A stretch of DNA of 64,000 nt from Haloferula sp. BvORR071 (GTDB lineage Bacteria > Verrucomicrobiota > Verrucomicrobiia > Verrucomicrobiales > Akkermansiaceae). The DNA is taken from the NCBI RefSeq assembly GCF_000739615.1, contig NZ_BATP01000005.1, forward strand, positions 124,001 to 188,000. Direction: 5' to 3'. Below are positions 8,182-15,494 of this stretch, piece after piece (position 1 is the stretch's first letter; each line of letters opens with the position of its first letter). The notes under the pieces were generated by a model. It saw only the letters and a program-made list of their open reading frames with translations. It made no database searches and was not told the origin of the DNA. A program made the translations under genes and the position numbers.

Positions 8182-10062
8182 CTAGTGGCGCTGCATCTCC
8201 AGCAGCGCGCGGAACATCTCGTGCTTGGCCTCCAGTTCCTGGAAGGTGCCATCCCCCACAATCCGGCCCTGCTCGAAGACCAGGATACGGTCCGCGATGC
8301 GGATGGTGCTGAAGCGGTGCGCGATGATGAAGGTGGTCCGGCCCTTGGTCAGGTCCGCCAGTTCCTGCTGGATGAACGACTCCGCCTCGGAATCGAGGGC
8401 GGAGGTCGCCTCGTCCAGGATCAGGACCGGGGCGTTCTTCAGGAAGGCGCGGGCGATCGAGATGCGCTGCTTCTGGCCGCCGGAGAGCTGGGCCCCGCGC
8501 TCGCCGACTTGGGTGTCGTAGCCCTGCGGCTGCTGCATGATGAATTCGTGCGCATGCGCCTGGCGGGCGGCTTCCTTCACTTCTTCCTCGGTCGCATTCC
8601 TGCGGCCCAGGCGGATGTTCTCGAAGATGCTGGCGGCGAAGAGGACGGCCTCCTGCGGCACGATGGTGATGTGATCGCGCAGGTCCTTCAGCCGCAGCTC
8701 ACGCAGGTCCACCCCATCCAGATGGATGGAGCCTTCGGAGGGATCGTAGAAACGCGGCAACAGGCTGGCGAAGGTGGTCTTGCCCGCCCCGGAGCGACCG
8801 ACAAGCGCCACCACTTGGCCGGCGGGCACATCCAGGGAGATCTCGTGCAGGGCCGGCGTATCGCCATAGGCGAAGGAGACCTTCTCAAAGCGGACGGCCC
8901 CGCTCACCTTGTCGATCTGCACCGGATTCGGCGGATCGGTCGCTCCTTCGTCCGCATTCAGGATGGTCTCCAGGCGGTCCAGCGAGGCTTCGCCCTGCTT
9001 CATGCGGTTGTGGATTTCGCCGAGCTTCTTGAGCGGGTCGTAGCTCATGTAGAGCGCCATCACCAGCGGCAGGAATTGCTCCAGGCTGAAGCCACGAGTG
9101 GCCGCGTAGCCGAGTGCCGCCGCCACCACCGCCGCCGAGATCATCTCGATCGCCGGCGGGGACATGTAGCGGTATTTGATGACCTTCAGGTGGAACTTCG
9201 TCCAGCGGCCGATGCCATCCAGGAAGCGCTTGCCCATCATCTGCTCCAGATTGAAGGCGCGGATCTCGCGAGTGGCGCCCAGCGTCTCGGCCAGCACCGC
9301 GGAGTTGTCCCCGGCCTCGCGCTGCATGGCGGCGGCCTTGCGCATCAGGCGCTTGCCCAGCAGTCGCACCGGCAGCGCCGCCACCGGGATGCTGAGCAGG
9401 CAGATCAGCAGGAAGAAGGACTCCTTGTTCTTGTAGCTCTGGATGCCCAGGTAGGTAAGCGCGCCGATTAGGGTGAAGGGCTGCTTGATCAGGTCATTCG
9501 AGATGGTGGTGACCACGCCCTGAAGCATGTTCGAGTCCGAGATCACACGGCTGATCAGCTCGCCCGTGCGGCGCTGGGTGAAGAAGCTCAGCGGCAGCCG
9601 CTGCAATTTATCGAAGACCGATTGTTGGATCTCCCGCAGGACGTGCAAGCCTGCCGCGGTGACCAAGTAAGTATTCATGAACCCGGCGATGCCGCGCAGC
9701 AGGGCCACGATGGGAATAAGCGCGCAGGCAATCACCAGCGTGGCCATCCAGGCATGCTCCTTGCCGACATGCTCTTCCACCCAGAGCCGGGTCTTGTTGG
9801 TCCGCTCGAATTTCTCGATCGACTTCGGGAAGGCAGCCTCCATGAGCTTGTCCCCTTCCTCCTGGCTGCCCTTGGCCTCGCCCAGGACTTGTCGGACCTC
9901 CTCCACCCTCGGGCTGCCGAAGATCAGCGGGAAGACCTTCTCCACCAGCGCTGGCATGCCGTAGCCGCTGATGATGGCGAACAAAATGCCGGAAAGCACC
10001 CCCGCCAGGAAGGTGCCTTTCACTTGCGCGAGGTAGCCGAAATAGGGATAGAATCGCTTCAT
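8182..10062 (-). CDS. MsbA-like ABC exporter (fused membrane and ATPase domains)
   Basis: The 626-aa half-transporter has an N-terminal six-helix ABC exporter domain (about residues 10-370) and a C-terminal nucleotide-binding domain. Walker A is GRSGAGKTT (near 418), the signature LSGGQKQR (near 525), Walker B VLILDEATSALD (near 546) and the switch histidine is in IIAHRFSTI (near 578). All ATPase motifs are intact, so it should act as a homodimer. Lipid A/lipid export is the usual role of close homologues, but substrate cannot be read from sequence. An extra charged loop (about 45-95) follows the first helix. I chose the ATG at 10062 because it starts MKRFYPYFGYL directly before the first helix. 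Confidence 0.88.
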   Translation of the reverse strand: MKRFYPYFGYLAQVKGTFLAGVLSGILFAIISGYGMPALVEKVFPLIFGSPRVEEVRQVLGEAKGSQEEGDKLMEAAFPKSIEKFERTNKTRLWVEEHVGKEHAWMATLVIACALIPIVALLRGIAGFMNTYLVTAAGLHVLREIQQSVFDKLQRLPLSFFTQRRTGELISRVISDSNMLQGVVTTISNDLIKQPFTLIGALTYLGIQSYKNKESFFLLICLLSIPVAALPVRLLGKRLMRKAAAMQREAGDNSAVLAETLGATREIRAFNLEQMMGKRFLDGIGRWTKFHLKVIKYRYMSPPAIEMISAAVVAAALGYAATRGFSLEQFLPLVMALYMSYDPLKKLGEIHNRMKQGEASLDRLETILNADEGATDPPNPVQIDKVSGAVRFEKVSFAYGDTPALHEISLDVPAGQVVALVGRSGAGKTTFASLLPRFYDPSEGSIHLDGVDLRELRLKDLRDHITIVPQEAVLFAASIFENIRLGRRNATEEEVKEAARQAHAHEFIMQQPQGYDTQVGERGAQLSGGQKQRISIARAFLKNAPVLILDEATSALDSEAESFIQQELADLTKGRTTFIIAHRFSTIRIADRILVFEQGRIVGDGTFQELEAKHEMFRALLEMQRH

Positions 10063-10073
10063 CCGTGGCGGCG

Positions 10074-10103
10074 GACATAGCCCCCACCCGGCCTGCCCGG
10101 CAA
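10074..10103 (-). promoter_or_regulatory. Promoter of the ABC exporter gene
   Basis: The minus strand shows TTGCCG (10103-10098), an 18-bp spacer and TATGTC (10079-10074). The -10-like box ends 11 nt before the ATG, which implies a leader of only a few nucleotides. No Shine-Dalgarno sequence is seen. Confidence 0.45.
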
Positions 10104-10300
10104 GCGCGGAACTATCCGCCGGCGGAGCGATTAAGCTTGCAAGCCAGGCGATTGCTGTCGGGGGACTGCGACCCGATGAAGACCACGAGGCCACCGAAAA
10201 CCTGGCTGGCGATCAAGATGCCGCCCCTGCTCGAGTTCGAAAGTGAACCCGCTTGGTAGAGCCAAATTGGCGATGGCGCTATGGCGCGGGAGACGGGCGG

Positions 10301-10329
10301 TTGCCCTGCCCGGTGGGTGCCGCTAGATT
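10301..10329 (+). promoter_or_regulatory. Leaderless-type promoter of the DUF2721 gene
   Basis: TTGCCC (10301-10306), a 17-bp spacer and TAGATT (10324-10329) lie only 6 nt before the GTG at 10336. The transcript should begin at or next to the start codon. Confidence 0.5.
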
Positions 10330-10335
10330 GTCGCG

Positions 10336-10737
10336 GTGACGCTCGAAGTCTCCACCCCTGCCCTGCTGTTTCCGGCGATCAGCTTGCTATTCCTATCCTT
10401 CACCAACCGCTTCCTGCACCTGTCCGCACTGATCCGGCAGCTTCACAAGGACTGGCTGGAGCGGAGGGAGGATCTGCTGCGGGCACAGATCGATAACCTG
10501 AAGCGACGCCTGACCCTGATCCGATTGATGCAGTTGTTCGGGGCCTTCAGTCTATTCCTCTGTGTGAGCTCGATGGTGGCAGTGACCGCGGCAATGCAAG
10601 AAGTGGCGGTGCCGACCTTCACCGTGGCGCTGCTGCTGATGGGCTGTTCGCTGGCCTGCCTGTGCTACGAGGTCTGGATCTCGGGCGGGGCCTTGCGGAT
10701 TCTGCTGAACGCGGTGGAGAAGGAAGAGGGCAAATGA
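10336..10737 (+). CDS. DUF2721 family membrane protein
   Basis: The 133-aa protein has an N-terminal hydrophobic segment (LLFPAISLLFLSFTNRFL), a basic amphipathic middle (IRQLHKDWLERREDLL) and two more membrane helices (LMQLFGAFSLFLCVSSM and VALLLMGCSLACLCYEVW). This pattern and the length match DUF2721, a small integral membrane family of unknown function. Translation starts at GTG 10336. It stands alone between the divergent ABC exporter and the convergent GH16 gene. The stretch 10063-10335 upstream holds only the two promoters described. Confidence 0.75.
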   Translation: MTLEVSTPALLFPAISLLFLSFTNRFLHLSALIRQLHKDWLERREDLLRAQIDNLKRRLTLIRLMQLFGAFSLFLCVSSMVAVTAAMQEVAVPTFTVALLLMGCSLACLCYEVWISGGALRILLNAVEKEEGK

Positions 10738-10808
10738 AGAAGTGTCGCATGATCAGGGATCGATGGGCAGCGTGAGAACCACCATGATTGCCAGACCGAC
10801 CTGGGATT

Positions 10809-11948
10809 TCACTTTTTAAGCGCTGAGCCGTCAGCAGCGTAGTTATCGGTGATGTTCTCGGTGATGACGCCGCGGACATCGCCTTCGTCATTGTATTGCC
10901 AGATCTTCACGGAGGCAAAGGAGGCGCTGGATTGCTTCCACGGCGCGGGACCACCCCAGCCGGGGAGCCAGATGCCGAGGTTCAATTGGGCGGCCATGGA
11001 GGGCACGAAGGTGGGGTTCTCACCGACTTTCTTGCCATCGAGGTAGTGAGTGGCGCGGTCGCCCGAGTAGATCGCGTAGCGGTCCTTGCCGAGGCGCTTG
11101 AGCGGATTGCCGAGGTAGCGGTTGAAGGGGATGGCCTTGTCTTGCACCCAGTGGAAGCCGTCCTTTTCGGCCACCTGCGCATCGGTTACGCCATCGATCG
11201 GGACGAGCTTGGTCCGCCACTCGGTGGTCAAGGTGTGGTACTGGCCATCGATCATCGGCTTCACCTCGAAGGTCCGGGGCTGATGCTTGTTTTGGAGGAA
11301 GGTATTGTACATCGCCTTGTCGAAGTCGCCGCCCTTGCCGAACTCGGGGAAGTCGAGTTCCGACCAGTATTCGTTCGCGCCTTCGCCGTAGGCCTTCAGG
11401 TTGGGATTGTAGAGCGGCTCGGTGGCATGGAAGGCATCCATGCCCTCCTTCGGCACGGAGACGTAGCGGTAGCCGTAGGTCCACACCGCCGGCACTGCGC
11501 CCTTCGGGCGGGTGGGATCTTCGGGACCGCCCTCGGCCTTGGCAGCGCCGCCGATCTTCATGATCACCTCGAAGCGGCCGGAGGCGAAGAACTCCCGGCT
11601 AACGACGAGGCCACCGACCCGGCTGCGTTCACCCTCGTAGCCCTGGAGCGGCCCATCGTAGAGGTCGCCGTGGGCCGTGCAGACCAGCACCGGCTGCTCC
11701 TTGCCGTTCACCCGGTCGCGGGCGATGGCCACGTTCTCCGGCGCGACGCCGTTGTTCCCCTGCCCCCATTTCTTGCGCGGGAGATACCAGCGGGCGGGAT
11801 CGATCTTGCCGCTGCTCCAGTCCTCTTCGAGCGCCAGCTTGGCCCCCGCGGGCAGTGGCGGGAGCTGGGTTTCCTGCGCGGCGGCGGAGCAGGCCAGCAG
11901 GAGCAGAAAGAGGGCGGACTTGGGAACTTGCGGAAGAGAAGAGTTCAT
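10809..11948 (-). CDS. Secreted glycoside hydrolase family 16-like enzyme
   Basis: The 379-aa protein has a signal peptide (SALFLLLLACSAAAQ). The GH16 catalytic signature E-x-D-x-x-E is visible as SELDFPEFG near residues 196-201, with the two Glu as expected nucleophile and acid/base. Flanking strands include GGLVVSREFFASGRFEVIMKI upstream and an AQLNLGIWLPGWGGPAPW strand near the end, typical of the concanavalin-like fold. GH16 enzymes cut beta-glucans or galactans such as laminarin, agar or carrageenan; the exact substrate is unclear. The ATG at 11948 puts the signal peptide at the N-terminus. It is divergent from the TIM-barrel epimerase gene, so both may serve sugar catabolism. Confidence 0.75.
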   Translation of the reverse strand: MNSSLPQVPKSALFLLLLACSAAAQETQLPPLPAGAKLALEEDWSSGKIDPARWYLPRKKWGQGNNGVAPENVAIARDRVNGKEQPVLVCTAHGDLYDGPLQGYEGERSRVGGLVVSREFFASGRFEVIMKIGGAAKAEGGPEDPTRPKGAVPAVWTYGYRYVSVPKEGMDAFHATEPLYNPNLKAYGEGANEYWSELDFPEFGKGGDFDKAMYNTFLQNKHQPRTFEVKPMIDGQYHTLTTEWRTKLVPIDGVTDAQVAEKDGFHWVQDKAIPFNRYLGNPLKRLGKDRYAIYSGDRATHYLDGKKVGENPTFVPSMAAQLNLGIWLPGWGGPAPWKQSSASFASVKIWQYNDEGDVRGVITENITDNYAADGSALKK

Positions 11949-12075
11949 CGGGTATCGCAGACCATCTAGCAACACGGGGGCGGCCTGCCGCGCCACGGCA
12001 AGTGGTCGCTTCAGCCTACCGGTTTTTCCCGCCTTGGCACTTGGAACTTCGGACCCGGCCCGCCAACTTCCCCGC

Positions 12076-13002
12076 GTGCTCGCCTTCTCGACCTGCTGGA
12101 ACAACTCGCGCCACCTGGATGGCGAGGAGATGATCGATGAGATCAACGAGCTCGGTTTCAACTGCCTGGAGCTGTCGCACGGGATGACCGTGACCAAACT
12201 CCCGGGGATCCGGAAGGCCTATGCTGCGGGCAAGTTCACCTGCTCCGGGGTGCACAACTACTTCCCCTCCCCGGTGGAGGTGATGATCGATGCGCCGGAC
12301 GCTTACGAGTTCACCTCACACCGGCCCTTCGACCGGCAACGGGCGATGGAGATGACCTTCAAGACCCTGGAACTGGCAGCGGAGTTCAAGGCACACTACC
12401 TGGTGCTGCACATGGGCTCGGTGCCACTGGACACCAGGAAGTGGACCAAGCGGCTGACGGCGATGGTCGCGGAGCAGGGCCGGAATGGCGCGGACTACGC
12501 GGCAGAGAAAATCGCCTTCGTGAAGAAACGCGAGAAGATCGCGCCTCTCTACTATCACCGCGCGATCGAAGCGCTGGAGAAGATCGCGGAGAAGGCGGCC
12601 GAATATGGCGTGAAGCTGGCGGTGGAATCCCGCTCACGCTACGAGGACATGCCGAGCGAGCGCGAGATGGTGCTGCTTCAGACCCACTTCGCGGACAATC
12701 CCTGGGTGGGCTACTGGCACGACTTCGGGCACGTGCAGCTCAAGCACAACCTCGGCCTGCTGGACCACCCGGAATGGCTGCGGCGGATCTCGCCCCACCT
12801 GATCGGCGGCCACCTCCACGATGTGCAGTGGCCGCAGCGCGACCACCGCACCCCCTTCACCGGTGAGCTGGTTTACAAGGATCTCCTGCCCTATTTCCCG
12901 GCGGACTGCCCGATCGTCTGGGAGCTGAGCCCGACGCGGAAGACAGAGGAAATCCGCGACGCACTGGCGGTGTGGAAGCACACCTTCCCTGACAGGCTCT
13001 AA
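12076..13002 (+). CDS. Sugar phosphate isomerase/epimerase-like TIM-barrel protein
   Basis: The 308-aa AP-endonuclease-2/xylose-isomerase-like TIM barrel starts at GTG with VLAFSTCWNNSRH on strand 1. Metal-ligand-type residues lie on later strands: YLVLHMGS, LAVESRSRYED, VGYWHDFGHVQL, HLIGGHLHDVQ and CPIVWELSPTR, consistent with a His/Glu/Asp divalent-metal site. The family isomerises or epimerises sugars and inositols. I preferred GTG 12076 because the frame upstream overlaps the GH16 gene antisense and looks non-coding. A TTGGAA-N17-CAACTT pair ends 6 nt before this GTG. The neighbours suggest carbohydrate use, but the substrate is unknown. Confidence 0.75.
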   Translation: MLAFSTCWNNSRHLDGEEMIDEINELGFNCLELSHGMTVTKLPGIRKAYAAGKFTCSGVHNYFPSPVEVMIDAPDAYEFTSHRPFDRQRAMEMTFKTLELAAEFKAHYLVLHMGSVPLDTRKWTKRLTAMVAEQGRNGADYAAEKIAFVKKREKIAPLYYHRAIEALEKIAEKAAEYGVKLAVESRSRYEDMPSEREMVLLQTHFADNPWVGYWHDFGHVQLKHNLGLLDHPEWLRRISPHLIGGHLHDVQWPQRDHRTPFTGELVYKDLLPYFPADCPIVWELSPTRKTEEIRDALAVWKHTFPDRL

Positions 13003-13068
13003 GTTGACCGGATATATTTCGGTTTAGTTGACTTTTTCAGGTTGATTAGTTCGGCAGAATGCCGTTTC

Positions 13069-13087
13069 TAGGGGCAACTTCCCCTAA
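13069..13087. promoter_or_regulatory. Inverted repeat overlapping the PEP-CTERM gene leader
   Basis: TAGGGG (13069-13074) pairs with CCCCTA (13081-13086) around CAACTT, ending 6 nt before the ATG at 13093. The arm TTGCCCCTA (minus strand) matches part of the GATTGCCCCTACG element. A second hairpin, CGGCA/TGCCG, lies just upstream (13052-13064). It could be an operator or an RNA hairpin hiding the start. Confidence 0.4.
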
Positions 13088-13092
13088 AGTTC

Positions 13093-13938
13093 ATGCACAT
13101 CCCGCCACGTGTCGCCTGCGTGGTCGCGATCCTCCTCCCCGCGGCCCCTGCCTTCGGCCAAACCTACGATCTGGTCTTCAACGACCCGGTCCAGCAGACC
13201 AATGCCACGCATGCGGTGCTGGGCGATTATTATACCGGCACCACCTTCGACTTCCTCAACGTCGCTCCGGACTCGGGACAGTGGGTGGACATGCGGCTCA
13301 CGATCACGGACATCACGACGCCGCGGTATGGCTACATGGGGAGCGTGCCCGACTACAGCGGAACCCCCGGCGTCTCAGGTGGAGACCTTGGGCTTGTCTA
13401 TTCCTATCAAGGCGGCTCCGGCGGCGCTGGCAACTTTGGCCCCGGTAGTGCGACCTACAATCTGGAGTTCTTCCAAGGCGGCAGCAATTTCTCCAATCCC
13501 TTCGCGATTCCCGACTTCCGGATCATGCTCTACGAGGTGGACGGTGAGCCCACGCAGGACGAGGGAGTCATGGTCTTCGCCAATGATGGGCTGGTCAGCT
13601 ACCAGCTCCCGACCTCCACGCAGATCTCGGCGACGGACCAAGGCGGCGGGCAGCTCCTCTTCAGCGCGCCGGGGATCGACACCCCGTTTACGGATCCGAG
13701 CGCCGCGTTCCTCCTCCGCTACCAAAACACGAGCGCGATCAGCTTGCAGGTGATCGCCAATACCTATAGCGGCAGCCCGAACAACAATGGTGTCCTCGTC
13801 GCCATCGATGGCGATCTGAGCACGATCCTTGGCGGCTCGCTCTCCGCCCCGGTTTTCGTGCCGGAACCCTCGGTAGCCGGTCTTGCCGTGCTGACAGCGG
13901 CGGGCGCGCTCTTCAGGCGCCGGCGTCAACGGCCTTGA
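13093..13938 (+). CDS. PEP-CTERM sorted exported protein
   Basis: The 281-aa protein has an N-terminal signal peptide (ACVVAILLPAAPAFGQ). The C-terminus is a complete PEP-CTERM signal: VPEPS, a hydrophobic helix AGLAVLTAAGALF, then RRRRQRP. Such tails are processed by exosortase (EpsH/XrtA type) in exopolysaccharide-producing bacteria. The body is Gly/Ser/Thr-rich and beta-predicted, with a Gly-rich loop (YQGGSGGAGNFGPGS), and shows no known enzyme motif. No exosortase gene is in the window. Likely a surface or matrix protein. Confidence 0.85.
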   Translation: MHIPPRVACVVAILLPAAPAFGQTYDLVFNDPVQQTNATHAVLGDYYTGTTFDFLNVAPDSGQWVDMRLTITDITTPRYGYMGSVPDYSGTPGVSGGDLGLVYSYQGGSGGAGNFGPGSATYNLEFFQGGSNFSNPFAIPDFRIMLYEVDGEPTQDEGVMVFANDGLVSYQLPTSTQISATDQGGGQLLFSAPGIDTPFTDPSAAFLLRYQNTSAISLQVIANTYSGSPNNNGVLVAIDGDLSTILGGSLSAPVFVPEPSVAGLAVLTAAGALFRRRRQRP

Positions 13939-13980
13939 AAAAGAGCCCCCAATCGTGTCGCGCACGAAAGTTCTAGCGGA

Positions 13981-14008
13981 TTGCATCCGGTATCCGGGTC
14001 GCTAGATT
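13981..14008 (+). promoter_or_regulatory. Leaderless-type promoter of the PQQ dehydrogenase gene
   Basis: TTGCAT (13981-13986), a 16-bp spacer and TAGATT (14003-14008) end 8 nt before the ATG at 14017. No Shine-Dalgarno sequence fits between. Confidence 0.5.
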
Positions 14009-14016
14009 CCCACACC

Positions 14017-15180
14017 ATGCGCCACACGCTTCTCGCAGCCGCTACTTTCCTGTCCGTCGTCTCCCCCGCCCTCGCCAAGCCCGGCGTGGAGGTGGTGGCT
14101 ACCGGTTTCAACCGCCCGCTGTGGGTGGGAGCTCCCAATCACGTAAAGGACCGGCTGTGGGTGATTGAGCAGGACGGGCGGATCTGGATCGTCAATTCCA
14201 AGACTGGCGAGAAACAGGCCGAGCCCTTCCTGGACATCACCGAGCAGGTGCGCCGCAAGGGCAACGAGGAGGGTCTGCTGGGCTTGGCCTTCGCACCGGA
14301 CTTCGAGAAGTCGGGGCGCTTTTACGTGAACTTCGTGGACAAGCAGCAGAACACCCGGATCTCGCGCTTCACCTCCAAGGGTCCGGATTTCAAGACTGCG
14401 GACAAGGAGAGCCAGGAAGTGCTGCTGTCCTTCAAGCAGCCCTACGACAATCACAACGGCGGCTGCGTGATCTTCGGGCCGGATGGCATGCTCTACGTCG
14501 GCACGGGTGACGGTGGCGCGGGCGACGATCCGCAGGGCAACGGCCAGAAGACCGACACCTACCTCGGCAAGATGCTGCGCCTCGATGTTTCAGGCAAGAG
14601 CGGCTACGAGGTACCCAAGGACAATCCCTTCGTCGGCAAGAGCGAATACAAGCCGGAGATCTGGGCGGTGGGTCTGCGCAATCCCTGGCGCTTCTCCTTC
14701 GACCGCAAGACCGGCGACCTGTGGATCGGCGATGTGGGCCAGAACAAGTGGGAGGAAATCGACTTTGTGGCCAAGGGCAAGGGCGCGGCCTCGAACTTCG
14801 GCTGGCGCCTGCGCGAGGCGGACAAGCCGAATCCCAACAAGGGCATCGCCGGCGACAAGCCGGACAACAACGTGGAGCCGGTGTATGTCTATCAGCACGG
14901 CGGCGGCCCCAAGGACGGCCTCTCGGTCACCGGGGGCTATGTCTATCGCGGCCCGGTGAAGGAGTTGGAGGGTCGCTACATCTTCGCCGACTACCAGAAC
15001 CGCCACGTCTGGTCCTTCGTTCTCAAGGGCGACAATGCGACCGACTTCCAGGATCACTCGGACGATTTCAAGACCGACAAGGTCAAGGTGGGCATGGTCT
15101 CGTCCTTTGGGGAAGATCCGGAAGGCAATCTCTACATCGTGGATCAGGCCGGGCCGATCTTCCGGGTCGTGGACAAGTAA
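14017..15180 (+). CDS. PQQ-dependent soluble sugar dehydrogenase
   Basis: The 387-aa protein has a signal peptide (LLAAATFLSVVSPALA). It is a six-bladed propeller of the glucose/sorbosone dehydrogenase family. Diagnostic segments are GFNRPLWVGAP, EEGLLGLAFAPDF, the DNHNGGCVIFGPDGMLYVGT strand, GDGGAGDDPQGNGQ, LGKMLRLDVSG, GLRNPWRFSFDR, LWIGDVGQNKWEEIDF and VTGGYVYRG. These include the histidine and arginine positions used for PQQ contact and substrate oxidation in soluble aldose dehydrogenases. It should oxidise aldoses in the periplasm and pass electrons to the respiratory chain. No heme-binding CxxCH is present. PQQ biosynthesis genes are not in the window. Confidence 0.85.
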   Translation: MRHTLLAAATFLSVVSPALAKPGVEVVATGFNRPLWVGAPNHVKDRLWVIEQDGRIWIVNSKTGEKQAEPFLDITEQVRRKGNEEGLLGLAFAPDFEKSGRFYVNFVDKQQNTRISRFTSKGPDFKTADKESQEVLLSFKQPYDNHNGGCVIFGPDGMLYVGTGDGGAGDDPQGNGQKTDTYLGKMLRLDVSGKSGYEVPKDNPFVGKSEYKPEIWAVGLRNPWRFSFDRKTGDLWIGDVGQNKWEEIDFVAKGKGAASNFGWRLREADKPNPNKGIAGDKPDNNVEPVYVYQHGGGPKDGLSVTGGYVYRGPVKELEGRYIFADYQNRHVWSFVLKGDNATDFQDHSDDFKTDKVKVGMVSSFGEDPEGNLYIVDQAGPIFRVVDK

Positions 15181-15226
15181 GGCCAGCACAGCCTAACCAG
15201 GCTATCGCTCCGCGAAAACAAGCTTC

Positions 15227-15254
15227 AAAGCCCGCACCCAGTGCGGGCTTTTTC
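15227..15254 (+). terminator. Intrinsic terminator after PQQ dehydrogenase
   Basis: AAAGCCCGCAC and GTGCGGGCTTT form an 11-bp perfect stem around a CCA loop and run into a T-tract (TTTTT). Confidence 0.9.
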
Positions 15255-15388
15255 GTTTCTGGCGCGTGACAGCCCACCTAACAGAATTGTCACGTGGCAA
15301 TGTCCTCACGGGATGCCGGTTTGCAGGATCCCGAGCCCCCGCCAAGATCGACAAACGCGCCCAAATATGAATGCAACCCGTTTAAAAT

Positions 15389-15407
15389 AGGTTACTTAAA
15401 TGTAACC
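15389..15407 (+). promoter_or_regulatory. Pho-like box/palindrome upstream of phoA
   Basis: AGGTTAC-TTAA-ATGTAAC has the 7-4-7 spacing of a Pho box; the second repeat is close to the VTC site (TTGTAAC). The same bases form an inverted repeat GGTTAC-TTAAAT-GTAACC. It lies 88 bp before the phoA start. Confidence 0.4.
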
Positions 15408-15494
15408 GAAGGATGATTCCCGGAGGCATCATCCGGACCTGAGTTCGTGGGTGAACGGTCGCACAAAGACCGGATCCCAAACCATCGAACTCGC

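Larger units (their letters stand above)
15181..15494 (+). other. 314-bp intergenic region before the alkaline phosphatase gene
   Basis: The region contains the terminator of the dehydrogenase gene (15227-15254), isolated Pho-type half-sites (CTGTCAC on minus at 15272-15266, TTGTCAC on plus at 15287-15293) and the palindromic Pho-like box at 15389-15407. No open frame in it looks coding. Confidence 0.6.

Noticed and set aside
8131-9471. 446-codon open frame antisense to the ABC exporter
   Set aside because: It lies wholly opposite a gene with complete ABC motifs. Long antisense frames are expected at this GC content, and the translation is His/Arg/Ala-rich without domains.
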